Of a stretch of 64,000 bases of DNA, positions 56,908-64,000 are shown in pieces. This DNA is from Paenibacillus fonticola DSM 21315 (GTDB taxonomy: Bacteria; Bacillota; Bacilli; Paenibacillales; Paenibacillaceae): assembly GCF_000381905.1 (NCBI RefSeq), contig NZ_KB907249.1, positions 124,001-188,000 on the forward strand, read 5' to 3'. The notes beneath the pieces were generated by a model. The model saw only the letters and a list, made by a program, of their open reading frames with translations, was not told where the DNA came from and did not search any database. A program made the translations under genes and the position numbers. Each line of letters starts with the position of its first letter. Positions within the stretch are counted from its first letter, which is position 1.

Positions 56908-58368
56908 ATGAAATACGCATTGGTAGCTACAACCAGTCATCTCATTCTTGTTGATCTTGAAAGCGGCCGTGCTACTCCGATTGAAAGTGATCGTCAGGAG
57001 TACTATGGAATATCATGGTTTGAGAATGAAGATCATCTTGTGTTATCTCATAGTGGGATTGATAATTCAAATTTAATTGACATCGCCTCATACGCTTTAT
57101 CCGAACAAGGCTGGATATCTGCAGGTGAAATAAGAAGTCCTGCTTTTTTATCCGCCCCTCATCAAATTTTATGTACACCGGACGGAAAAGTTGTTTGCAC
57201 CAATACAGGGCGTAATGTCATAACGACCATTGATTTATCTAGACCAGGTTTCTTTCATGAAATCGGCTTAAGCTCAGAACGGTGGGATCGGCTATTCCCA
57301 GATGTTTACAGCGGCGATCATCTTAATTCAGTGTTCATCAAAGATCAAAAATTATATGTTATTGCTCACAGATTTAATAAAGGATCATGGCTTGGTGTGT
57401 TGTCTTATCCAAACATGCAGTTATTGGAAATTCAGAACTTAGGACCAAGAACTGGCCTTCATAATATATGGATTACAGATCAGGGTCAAAAAATTAGTTG
57501 TGATTCAAATAATGGCAGCTTAATTGATCTAGATGAGAAGTTGCCTCTTTGGGTTTCTGGCGCGCCTATTTTTACACGAGGTCTAGCTGCCCATAGAAAT
57601 TTCATTATAGTTGGTGAAAGTCAGCAAACAGGGAGGGATTTAAGACGCGGTTCTATGAGTGGATTATGGATCGTTGATCGTAATAATTGGAAAACAATTG
57701 ATCACATTCTCCTTGGCCATTATGGGGCCGTTAATGAAGTTCGCCTTCTTGACGTACCTGACTTAGCTCACCATAATGTGCCATTTTCCGGCCTTGGAAA
57801 GCTTCTTGAACGAGAAGGAATTCTGATAGAAGGTTCCCGGAAACGTTTTGATGCATACAATAGGGCTTACGAAAAGCAGGCTATCTGGAGCAATTACGAA
57901 ATTATTCTTGGTTCTCCTCAGGTTGGCGATGATGGATATTTATATACTGGAATAGATCAGTTATCCATCGTGAAAAAGTTACAGGAAGATAACCATATTT
58001 CGTTCAACTATTGCTTCTCGGGAGAAGAAAATTTAAATGAACGGCATATTTCTGCTGTACTCGACTATCGAGGAAATGACGAAGATACAAATATGACATT
58101 ATTATTAATTCAGCCTAGTTCTCCGTCGGAGTCCTATCTAACCATTTGGAAAAATGATGGTGCCGCATGGACTAGACTAACCAATTTTGTAAATACTGGA
58201 TTGCCGTTTTCAGGACATGTAAAAGTTGAAGAAGTTAACAGGGATATTCATGTTTATATTAATGGAGAAAAATTGACTACATTTAATTATGAGGAAATTT
58301 TTGAACAACAGAGAACTGGGGCATTTGGCGTAAGATGGGTGGGATCAGGGGTAAAACTAATATTATAG
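56908..58368 (+). CDS. Beta-propeller-like protein of unknown function with C-terminal lectin-like domain
   Basis: A 486-residue cytosolic protein. Residues 1-300 look like repeated beta blades (HLILVDLESGRATPIE, NVITTIDLSRPG, KLYVIAHRF, LWIVDRNNWKTIDHILL). This layout is reminiscent of DUF4915-type propellers seen near sulfotransferases and glycan genes, but I cannot confirm it. Residues ~330-486 look like a concanavalin-like jelly roll (HVKVEEVNRDIHVYINGEKL, GAFGVRW). GAGAGG lies before the ATG. The APS kinase gene follows 54 bases downstream in the same direction, suggesting a shared role in sulfation. Confidence 0.65.
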   Translation: MKYALVATTSHLILVDLESGRATPIESDRQEYYGISWFENEDHLVLSHSGIDNSNLIDIASYALSEQGWISAGEIRSPAFLSAPHQILCTPDGKVVCTNTGRNVITTIDLSRPGFFHEIGLSSERWDRLFPDVYSGDHLNSVFIKDQKLYVIAHRFNKGSWLGVLSYPNMQLLEIQNLGPRTGLHNIWITDQGQKISCDSNNGSLIDLDEKLPLWVSGAPIFTRGLAAHRNFIIVGESQQTGRDLRRGSMSGLWIVDRNNWKTIDHILLGHYGAVNEVRLLDVPDLAHHNVPFSGLGKLLEREGILIEGSRKRFDAYNRAYEKQAIWSNYEIILGSPQVGDDGYLYTGIDQLSIVKKLQEDNHISFNYCFSGEENLNERHISAVLDYRGNDEDTNMTLLLIQPSSPSESYLTIWKNDGAAWTRLTNFVNTGLPFSGHVKVEEVNRDIHVYINGEKLTTFNYEEIFEQQRTGAFGVRWVGSGVKLIL

Positions 58369-58422
58369 AGCCATTCTTCATATTTTACATGTCAAACCAA
58401 TTCGTTTCTTATGGAGGAGTTT

Positions 58423-59028
58423 ATGGAGAATACAGCTAAGAATGTATTTCGACAAGCTGTAAAAATAAATAAAAAAGACCGTCAGGAGAAAAAGGGAAAT
58501 AAGAGTTTTGTAATTTGGTTCACGGGACTATCGGGTTCCGGGAAGACAAGCTTGGCAAATGAAGTAGAGTATTTACTTTATAATAGAAACCTATCAACTT
58601 ATCTTTTAGATGGGGATAATATTAGACTTGGATTAAATCGCGATCTGGGTTTTCTTCCAAAGGATAGAAAAGAAAACATTCGGCGTATAGCTGAAGTATC
58701 TAAGTTATTTGTGGATGCTGGCATAATATGCATAACAGCATTTATCTCGCCATACTTGTCTGAACGTGAATTTGCTCGCTCCATCCTTGAATCGCAGGAA
58801 TTTATAGAGGTCTATGTGAAATGTCCTATAGAAGTTTGTGAAACAAGGGATCCAAAAGGATTATATAAAAAAGCTCGAAGTGGAGAAATAATAGAATTTA
58901 CCGGAATTTCTGCACCGTATGAGGAACCGGGAAATCCAGAAATTACAATTGAATCTCACAAAGTTTCAATCGTTGATGCTGCTTATCAAATAGTTGCATA
59001 TTTAATAGAAAATAAGTTAATCCATTAG
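58423..59028 (+). CDS. cysC: Adenylylsulfate (APS) kinase
   Basis: About 201 residues, the normal length for CysC. P-loop [11 protein letters not shown], substrate motif [17 protein letters not shown] and the Arg/Asn segment [18 protein letters not shown]. The lid region is [14 protein letters not shown]. It phosphorylates APS to PAPS, the sulfuryl donor. No ATP sulfurylase, PAPS reductase or cysteine gene is adjacent, so a use in sulfation or modified glycan synthesis rather than assimilation is possible. GGAGGAG lies just before ATG 58423; ATG 58411 is the alternative. Confidence 0.93.
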   Translation: MENTAKNVFRQAVKINKKDRQEKKGNKSFVIWFTGLSGSGKTSLANEVEYLLYNRNLSTYLLDGDNIRLGLNRDLGFLPKDRKENIRRIAEVSKLFVDAGIICITAFISPYLSEREFARSILESQEFIEVYVKCPIEVCETRDPKGLYKKARSGEIIEFTGISAPYEEPGNPEITIESHKVSIVDAAYQIVAYLIENKLIH

Positions 59029-59241
59029 ATATACTTCATCATGATACAGTTTTTTTGAAAATATTGTATAATTGTGGAATAAAGCTCGGCAGGTAACCCC
59101 AAAGGTTTGAGTACATTGATACTACTGGAATCACAATCAGTGTGCTGGGTTGTGTAGTGAATATCATTAGACAGGATCCAAACTATCTAATGATTTATGG
59201 GAATCGCTATAAATTTTTACAAACTTCGTAAAGGAGATATT

Positions 59242-59712
59242 ATGTTGGGACATTTAGGTTTCTCCTACGTAGGACTGATTTATTTATTGATGTTATTTAT
59301 CCCAAATATCATTTGGAGCAAAAAACAACCAGTTGATCATGTCAAAACTAATGAAAATAAAATATTAGTATGGTTTGAGCGAGTTGGACAAGTAGGCTGT
59401 ACAGGTAGTGTAATCATTTTTAGTGATTTTAACATTGACGTGTTCTCAGCGTGGAGCTGGTGGCTAATTTCATCATTTTTACTAATGATTCTTTATGAAA
59501 TTTGTTGGATTAGATATTTTACTAATGAACACACAGAGGAAAATTTTTATCGCAGCTTCTACGGAATTCCTATACCTCTTGCCAGTCTGCCAGTTATAGC
59601 CTTTTTGTTATTAGGCATTTATGGGAAGGTCATTTGGCTGATTGCATTTACTCTCCTCCTTGGTATAGGACACATCGGAATACATATTCAGCATTTGAAA
59701 GAGGTAAAATAA
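59242..59712 (+). CDS. Small integral membrane protein, 156 residues
   Basis: Four hydrophobic stretches are visible: LGFSYVGLIYLLMLFIPNI, a central WWLISSFLLMILYEICWI, PLASLPVIAFLLLGIYG and VIWLIAFTLLLGIGHIGIH. AAAGGAGAT before ATG 59242 fixes the start; the frame is open earlier. I do not recognise the family with certainty. The 212-base gap before it holds a 41-codon open frame (59104-59229) with no clear start. Confidence 0.75.
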   Translation: MLGHLGFSYVGLIYLLMLFIPNIIWSKKQPVDHVKTNENKILVWFERVGQVGCTGSVIIFSDFNIDVFSAWSWWLISSFLLMILYEICWIRYFTNEHTEENFYRSFYGIPIPLASLPVIAFLLLGIYGKVIWLIAFTLLLGIGHIGIHIQHLKEVK

Positions 59713-59801
59713 GGTCCTTTGAATAATACCATTTGTGGATACGAGGTCGCTATTGAGAATTGCCGCAAGTCCAAAAAATAAACAGGGCGGGTAGAAAAAG
59801 A

Positions 59802-60560
59802 ATGAATCAACAAGTTGTTTTAAACAGTGTAACTAGTCTCTTACAAAATGAGTTATTGGGATCCCTCACAGGGGTTTATTTACATGGCTCAATGGCAATG
59901 GGGTGTTTTAATCCCTTAAAAAGTGACATAGATATTTTAGTATTAGTAAAGGAAAAGCAATCCAGGGATACCTACCGGAAAATTGCTGAAAAGCTTATTC
60001 AGCTTGAAGAAAATTTAAAAATAATTAAAGGATTTGAATTAAGTGTAGTATTGGAAACGTATGCTGATGATTTTGTATACCCAACACCTTTCGAATTTCA
60101 TTATTCTGCATACCACAAAGAAAAATATATAACGGATGAGAACTATTTCTGTGGAGGATATGATGATCCCGATTTAGCAGCTCACTTTGTTGTAATATAC
60201 AATCGCGGGATTGTACTTTCTGGAAAACCAATTAAGGAAGTATTCAAGCCTATAGATCGCAGATATTACATCGATTCGATTAAGTCTGATGTTGAAGGAG
60301 CAGTAGAAGAAATTACTGAAATGCCTGTTTATTATGTATTGAATCTGTCAAGGGTTCTTCTTTATTTAAAAGAATCGGTCATTTCTTCGAAAAAAGAAGC
60401 AGGAGAATGGGCTCTTAATGAGGTGCCCAATCCATATAAAGATACTATCGCTCAATGTCTAGCAATGTATGAAAATGGATTGGAGAATTTAAATCTCGAC
60501 GAGAAGATGCTCTTAAACTACATGGAATATATGCATAAAGAAATTAAAAAATATATGTGA
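59802..60560 (+). CDS. Aminoglycoside nucleotidyltransferase-like protein (AadA/ANT(9) type)
   Basis: A 252-residue nucleotidyltransferase. The NT core GVYLHGSMAMGCFNPLKSDI then DILV supplies the GS and DxD metal/ATP residues. A helical C-terminal domain (MPVYYVLNLSRVLLYLKESV, KKEAGEWAL) corresponds to the DUF4111 part of spectinomycin/streptomycin adenylyltransferases. Length is close to AadA (~260). The ribosome binding site is weak (GGGCGGGTAG) before ATG 59802. It may be a resistance gene or a housekeeping relative. Confidence 0.82.
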   Translation: MNQQVVLNSVTSLLQNELLGSLTGVYLHGSMAMGCFNPLKSDIDILVLVKEKQSRDTYRKIAEKLIQLEENLKIIKGFELSVVLETYADDFVYPTPFEFHYSAYHKEKYITDENYFCGGYDDPDLAAHFVVIYNRGIVLSGKPIKEVFKPIDRRYYIDSIKSDVEGAVEEITEMPVYYVLNLSRVLLYLKESVISSKKEAGEWALNEVPNPYKDTIAQCLAMYENGLENLNLDEKMLLNYMEYMHKEIKKYM

Positions 60561-60593
60561 TTGAGGACTTGTGTTTCATGAAAGAAGGCGGGG

Positions 60594-60893
60594 GTGGATT
60601 ATCTTTACTCACTTGTGCATGAACAGATTTATGGAATAGATTTGGCTGAGGAAGAAGCAGTCGGACTGATGGATCGGATTTCGGGACGGAGTCACGGGCA
60701 TCTAATAACCCAGAACCTGCCTAGCGGGCTAGGACAAATTGGATTTACGGATAGAAAGATGCCTATTAGCGGGGATGGGGAATTCTACAAGGCACTTCTT
60801 TTTCATAGGGACGAAAATGGTGTGATTACCGGAAGAATTGTGGTACTGTCACTAGGGGGTTGGAAAATACCTCCAGGCATTGATGGCAGATGA
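60594..60893 (+). CDS. Hypothetical protein, 99 residues
   Basis: GTG start with AAGGCGGGG upstream. The sequence is soluble, with no motif I recognise. The ending is abrupt (GGWKIPPGIDGR), so a 3' truncation is possible. It lies 33 bases after the nucleotidyltransferase. Confidence 0.45.
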   Translation: MDYLYSLVHEQIYGIDLAEEEAVGLMDRISGRSHGHLITQNLPSGLGQIGFTDRKMPISGDGEFYKALLFHRDENGVITGRIVVLSLGGWKIPPGIDGR

Positions 60894-60975
60894 ATCTTAA
60901 TCGTTGTTTGAATGTATTTCAGAAATGAATTTAGTTTTCAATCCGCTATTAGGGGATAGCGCCTCTGCGTAAATA

Positions 60976-61056
60976 AATGTATAATTAAGGAAAATGACTT
61001 GAGCAACAAACGACCCAGCCTAAGATAAGAGCGATCTAAAAGGCTGGGTTTTGTTA
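60976..61056 (+). repeat. Intergenic hairpin repeat, copy 3
   Basis: ATGTATAATTAAGGAAAATG precedes ACGACCCAGCC (61010-61020), AAGATAAGAGCGATCT and GGCTGGGTT (61042-61050). The upstream part also matches copy 1, so the unit is about 75 bases, longer than a simple terminator. Confidence 0.7.
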
Positions 61057-61088
61057 TTGCCAAAATATGTACAAAGTAGGTTGTTTAA

Positions 61089-61595
61089 ATGAAGGCTGAA
61101 TTAAAAGAACTGAGTGAAACGGATGGTCAGGATATTTTTGAGATGATACGAGAAATTTTAGGGGAGAATGGTTTTACAGGCCATTTTCCGGATCAGGATT
61201 ATGAAGAATTCAAAAGAAGTTTGCCGCGCTTTGTTCAAATTTCGAGAGGGAAAGAACTCCCCGATGGTTATGTGCCGCAGACGATTTACTGGTTGTATGT
61301 CGATGACAGACCCGTTGCATATGGGAAGCTTAGGCACCAACTCAATGAGAGTTTGCTAATGTATGGAGGCCATGTTGGATACATTGTCAGGCCAACTGAG
61401 GGAGGGAAAGGATATGGGAAGCTTTTTCTCAGCAAAATGATTGAGGAAGCAACCAAACGAAGTATTTATGAGCTATTAATTACTTGCGATGAAATCAATG
61501 AACGCTCCAGGAAAGTAATAGAAAGAAATGGTGGGGAGCTTGATTCCATAACAAATGGAATCTGTCGTTACTGGATCAGGCTAGACGCACAATAA
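61089..61595 (+). CDS. GNAT-family N-acetyltransferase
   Basis: A 168-residue acetyltransferase. The acetyl-CoA loop region is VGYIVRPTEGGKGYGKLFLS, followed by ELLITCDEINERSRKVIERN and GGELDS. It resembles the YkkB/YitI-type GNATs with an N-terminal EMIREILGENGFTG segment. The substrate is unknown. It is intact and stands between a repeat and the next gene. Confidence 0.9.
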   Translation: MKAELKELSETDGQDIFEMIREILGENGFTGHFPDQDYEEFKRSLPRFVQISRGKELPDGYVPQTIYWLYVDDRPVAYGKLRHQLNESLLMYGGHVGYIVRPTEGGKGYGKLFLSKMIEEATKRSIYELLITCDEINERSRKVIERNGGELDSITNGICRYWIRLDAQ

Positions 61596-61616
61596 ATATC
61601 TAGGGGCGACTCAAGG

Positions 61617-62180
61617 ATGAACGCACAATATCATCAGCAGATAGCAGAGATGGTTTTTGCTCAAAGAAGTTATCTTTTTTTTAAAGCGGATGCGGTTATT
61701 TATCACCCTGGTCATTTTCCTGAATTGAATCAACAAATTGCAGAGCTCTATTTAAATGAGGGATTTGAAAAGATATATTTACCAAATGTATATAACAAAT
61801 TTCTCGAAGCCGTTGAATATGACTATCATGTAGCTAGATTAGCTGAATTAGGGATACCCTCAGAAGTAATTTTCCCCATAGAGGGACAGTATCAGAATGG
61901 AAACGATGTGGTTAAATCAGCAGTAACTAATCTCCCTGCGAATGAGCAGAATATTTTATTAGCCGGGAAGGCATTCTTTTGTAGAAGATTTTTAATATTA
62001 GCAGCACTTCATGGACGAGAAGATTGCGTGTTTGATGTATATCCATTAATTGATCATAGAGATATACATCGTAATAATTGGGCGCTTACCGAGAAGGGGA
62101 GAAATCGGGTCATAAATGAGATGATGGTAATCCAAGAAATTATTAATGGCTCCCGCCGGACAAACTCAGTTATGAACTAG
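61617..62180 (+). CDS. DUF218/YdcF-like protein
   Basis: About 187 residues. DAVIYHPGHFPELNQQIAEL and the region AELGIPSEVIFPIEGQYQNG, ILLAGKAFFCRRFLI resemble the DUF218 (YdcF/ElyC) fold, which binds a nucleotide-like ligand. The N-terminal LGGG motif typical of the family is not obvious, so the assignment is tentative. Only a weak site (GGGGCGACTCAAGG) precedes the ATG. Confidence 0.6.
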   Translation: MNAQYHQQIAEMVFAQRSYLFFKADAVIYHPGHFPELNQQIAELYLNEGFEKIYLPNVYNKFLEAVEYDYHVARLAELGIPSEVIFPIEGQYQNGNDVVKSAVTNLPANEQNILLAGKAFFCRRFLILAALHGREDCVFDVYPLIDHRDIHRNNWALTEKGRNRVINEMMVIQEIINGSRRTNSVMN

Positions 62181-62293
62181 ATCTGTATCATTATTATGAG
62201 AAGAATATTGGGCCGAAGTAATCGGAAAAGCTACGGCTATTCATACGAACGGCTGATTTTGCAACTAATATCGACTGGATTGGAGGAGTACCC

Positions 62294-62944
62294 ATGGACT
62301 TTGGGTTATTAATAGATAGAATCAATGCTACTTCAAATAGGATTATTGAAATTGGTGGTAAAGTCCGAGAGTTAGTCATAGATGAACCCGCAAGGGAAAT
62401 CGATATCTTAAAAGTTGAAGAAGAGCTAGGATTCAGACTTCCGTATAGTTTTAGAAAAGCGATGTTAGAGTTTTCGTCTAATTTTAGTTTTCGGTGGTTT
62501 TTACCCGATGAATATAGCTTGCCTGATAATTTAAGGGGAATATTCGGAGGAACACCTCACTTGGGATTAGACCTTACGGTTGATTTGGATAAAGAGAGGA
62601 AAGAATGGGTCGAAAATGTTTTCTTTAATCCCCATGATCCATACGACAGAGTTTGGCATAATAAGTTGGCTTTTTTAAGCGTAGGCAACGGAGACTATAT
62701 CGCGTTTGATTTAAATGGGGATGAGGATCCACCAGTTGTTTATTTAAGTCATGATGATGGGACAGGCCATGGATACATTCTAGGAAACAATTATATTGAT
62801 TTCCTTAACAGATGGTCGAGGCTTGCTTTTGTGGGTGGAGAAGATTGGCAGTGGTTGCCTTTTGTAGCTAATAAGCAAGATGGATTAAATCCTAATAGTG
62901 AAAATGCTGAAGAGTTTAGAAATAGCTTAGGTTTAAAAATATAA
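62294..62944 (+). CDS. SMI1/KNR4 family protein
   Basis: A 216-residue SMI1/KNR4 (SUKH) domain protein: EIDILKVEEELGFRLPYSFR then an acidic, aromatic-rich middle (FLPDEYSLPDN) and FLSVGNGDYIAFDLNGDEDP, the classical motif. TTGGAGGAG precedes the ATG. Members often act as immunity proteins against secreted toxins; no toxin gene is visible next to it. Confidence 0.82.
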   Translation: MDFGLLIDRINATSNRIIEIGGKVRELVIDEPAREIDILKVEEELGFRLPYSFRKAMLEFSSNFSFRWFLPDEYSLPDNLRGIFGGTPHLGLDLTVDLDKERKEWVENVFFNPHDPYDRVWHNKLAFLSVGNGDYIAFDLNGDEDPPVVYLSHDDGTGHGYILGNNYIDFLNRWSRLAFVGGEDWQWLPFVANKQDGLNPNSENAEEFRNSLGLKI

Positions 62945-62957
62945 TGGTGACTATTGA

Positions 62958-63229
62958 GAATATTGGAACTATAACCCGACTCCATTTCTGGGAAATATAG
63001 TACCTTTCGTTCCGATGGGTTTTTTATATCAGGCTTTACAAGGATTCGCAGAAAATATGTTACAAGCGTGGTTTGCTTAGCTATCATCGTAGGAATAGAG
63101 GCTCTTCAGTTTATTACTATGCTTGGTTATTTTGATGTTGATGATATTATTCTGAACTTCGTAGGTTGTTTGATTGGCACTAGCATGTACGATTTAGTTC
63201 GTTATATAAAAATAAGGGTACAACTGTGA
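62958..63229 (+). pseudogene. VanZ-family fragment, N-terminus missing and frameshifted
   Basis: NPTPFLGNIVPFVPMGFLYQ is read in one frame and stops. Another frame then gives YVTSVVCLAIIVGIEALQFI and LGYFDVDDIILNFVGCLIGT, the core of VanZ-like membrane proteins, ending at 63229. The first ~60 residues are absent. Confidence 0.65.
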
Positions 63230-63337
63230 GAGTAAAATATTTCGAGAGTTAAAAAGATGAATAAAGGGCGTTCCTGCAGCAATGAGGTATTACAGCGTTA
63301 GACGCAAAGGTAAAACAGATAACAAATAAGAAATGGA

Positions 63338-63469
63338 ATTGTACTTCTCATTGGACTAGCAGGAATTATTGGGAACCAAAATGCGGGATTAAGGAGGATG
63401 GATGGCCTTCAGAGGTTATTAGATGATTTGAATCAAAAGTTTCGAATTTTAATGGATAAGGAGAAATAA
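63338..63469 (+). CDS. Possible small membrane-anchored protein (43 residues)
   Basis: The frame encodes one hydrophobic segment, IVLLIGLAGIIGNQNAGLRR, followed by a helical tail (LQRLLDDLNQKF). This is the layout of small Bacillales membrane proteins. No standard start codon lies before the hydrophobic part; an ATT at 63338 or the remnant of a lost start would be needed. Confidence 0.25.
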   Translation: MVLLIGLAGIIGNQNAGLRRMDGLQRLLDDLNQKFRILMDKEK

Positions 63470-63501
63470 TTGAGTAATCCAAAACGGTGAGGTGCTCCAC
63501 T

Positions 63502-63924
63502 ATGTCACAAACTTTAACCCAAGAGACAGTCAACTTAATAGAAAAGTCCGAACGGGATTATATGCTGGACAGGATGAAAGCTATTCAAGAAAGATCAGGA
63601 AAACCTGAGGGTGTTGAGATAAAATCGTTTGGCAACGCACTAGCGCTATATAGTGAAACAATGCCTTGGCCAGCTTTTAATACGGTAAAGGGCATAAGCG
63701 CAAATGAGATTGAATTACTTGACGAGATTGTTGAATTTTATAAATCTAGAAAGCGAAAAGTTCAATTTGAAATTGTTCCATCGCGGGTGAATCAGGCACT
63801 GTTACAAGAACTTGCCCAACGCGGTTATTATCAGTCGGGATTCCATACATCGTTATACTATCCAGTAGTAGACGATTCTATTAAATGGTCTTCAACAAGC
63901 ATTAATACGAAGAAGATTATATGA
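63502..63924 (+). CDS. GNAT-like acetyltransferase, probably truncated
   Basis: A 140-residue frame whose blocks (ALALYSETMPWPAFNTVKGI, EIVEFYKSRKRKVQFEIVPS, ELAQRGYYQSGFHTSLYYP) match the N-terminal half of two-domain GNAT proteins of about 280 residues. The frame stops before an acetyl-CoA-binding motif appears, and the last 75 bases of the window do not supply one. GAGGTG before ATG 63502 fixes the start. It is likely another broken gene. Confidence 0.55.
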   Translation: MSQTLTQETVNLIEKSERDYMLDRMKAIQERSGKPEGVEIKSFGNALALYSETMPWPAFNTVKGISANEIELLDEIVEFYKSRKRKVQFEIVPSRVNQALLQELAQRGYYQSGFHTSLYYPVVDDSIKWSSTSINTKKII

Positions 63925-64000
63925 GGCGTTAATAAACAATTGCGGTATCGTAATTGGCCAGGCCGGTTTTTTAACCCACAGCTACAGAAATATGGAGAAT

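Overview
The window reads as chromosomal DNA of a low-to-mid GC Gram-positive bacterium, most likely a Paenibacillus-like member of the Bacillales. Supporting signs are strong AGGAGG-type ribosome binding sites with GTG and TTG starts, lipoprotein signal peptides on the solute-binding proteins, cre-like catabolite sites of the CcpA type, and Bacillales-type small proteins. Every gene I can support lies on the + strand. I saw no tRNA, rRNA, transposase, phage gene or CRISPR array.

Bases 1 to about 45,900 form one long catabolic and uptake island. It opens inside a fused hydroxyacyl-CoA dehydrogenase/enoyl-CoA hydratase, followed by an atypical thiolase and a cytochrome P450. Next is a peptide-type ABC importer (two permeases, one double ATPase) with four separate lipoprotein receptors at 4.0, 10.7, 12.4 and 22.0 kb. 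Among these sit two MmgE/PrpD proteins, two CapA-fold proteins, a type-B carboxylesterase, an MFS carrier and a CocE-type hydrolase. At 25.5-30.2 kb lie a two-subunit 2-hydroxyacyl-CoA dehydratase, a CaiB-type CoA transferase and an alpha/beta hydrolase, followed by a GAF/PucR-type regulator. At 32.9-45.9 kb lie a second enoyl-CoA hydratase, an orphan protein, a malic enzyme, a flavin monooxygenase, a metallo-beta-lactamase-fold hydrolase, a gentisate dioxygenase-like double cupin, a fumarylacetoacetate-hydrolase-fold protein, a classical thiolase, another carboxylesterase, a MarR regulator with a palindromic operator, a second P450 and an MFS carrier.

The inferred logic is uptake of an esterified, probably aromatic or acyl-bearing compound, ester cleavage, CoA activation and dehydration, beta-oxidation-like shortening, and hydroxylation followed by gentisate-type ring opening to central acids that feed the malic enzyme. 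Seven good cre-like sites before the transport, hydrolase and regulator genes suggest glucose repression. The substrate cannot be named from sequence alone.

Bases 45,900 to 64,000 are accessory sequence rich in gene decay: a two-component remnant, an ABC ATPase fused to the tail of an SRPBCC protein, and broken DinB, NUDIX, SRPBCC, histidine phosphatase, VanZ and GNAT genes. Intact genes between them include a NUDIX hydrolase, a GyrI-like protein, a VOC protein, a Cof-type HAD phosphatase, a large MalT/LuxR-type regulator, a stalk-domain secreted protein, an NmrA-like oxidoreductase, a beta-propeller protein next to an APS kinase, an aminoglycoside-nucleotidyltransferase-like protein and a SMI1/KNR4 protein. 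A hairpin repeat carrying a GACCCAGCC arm occurs three times here.
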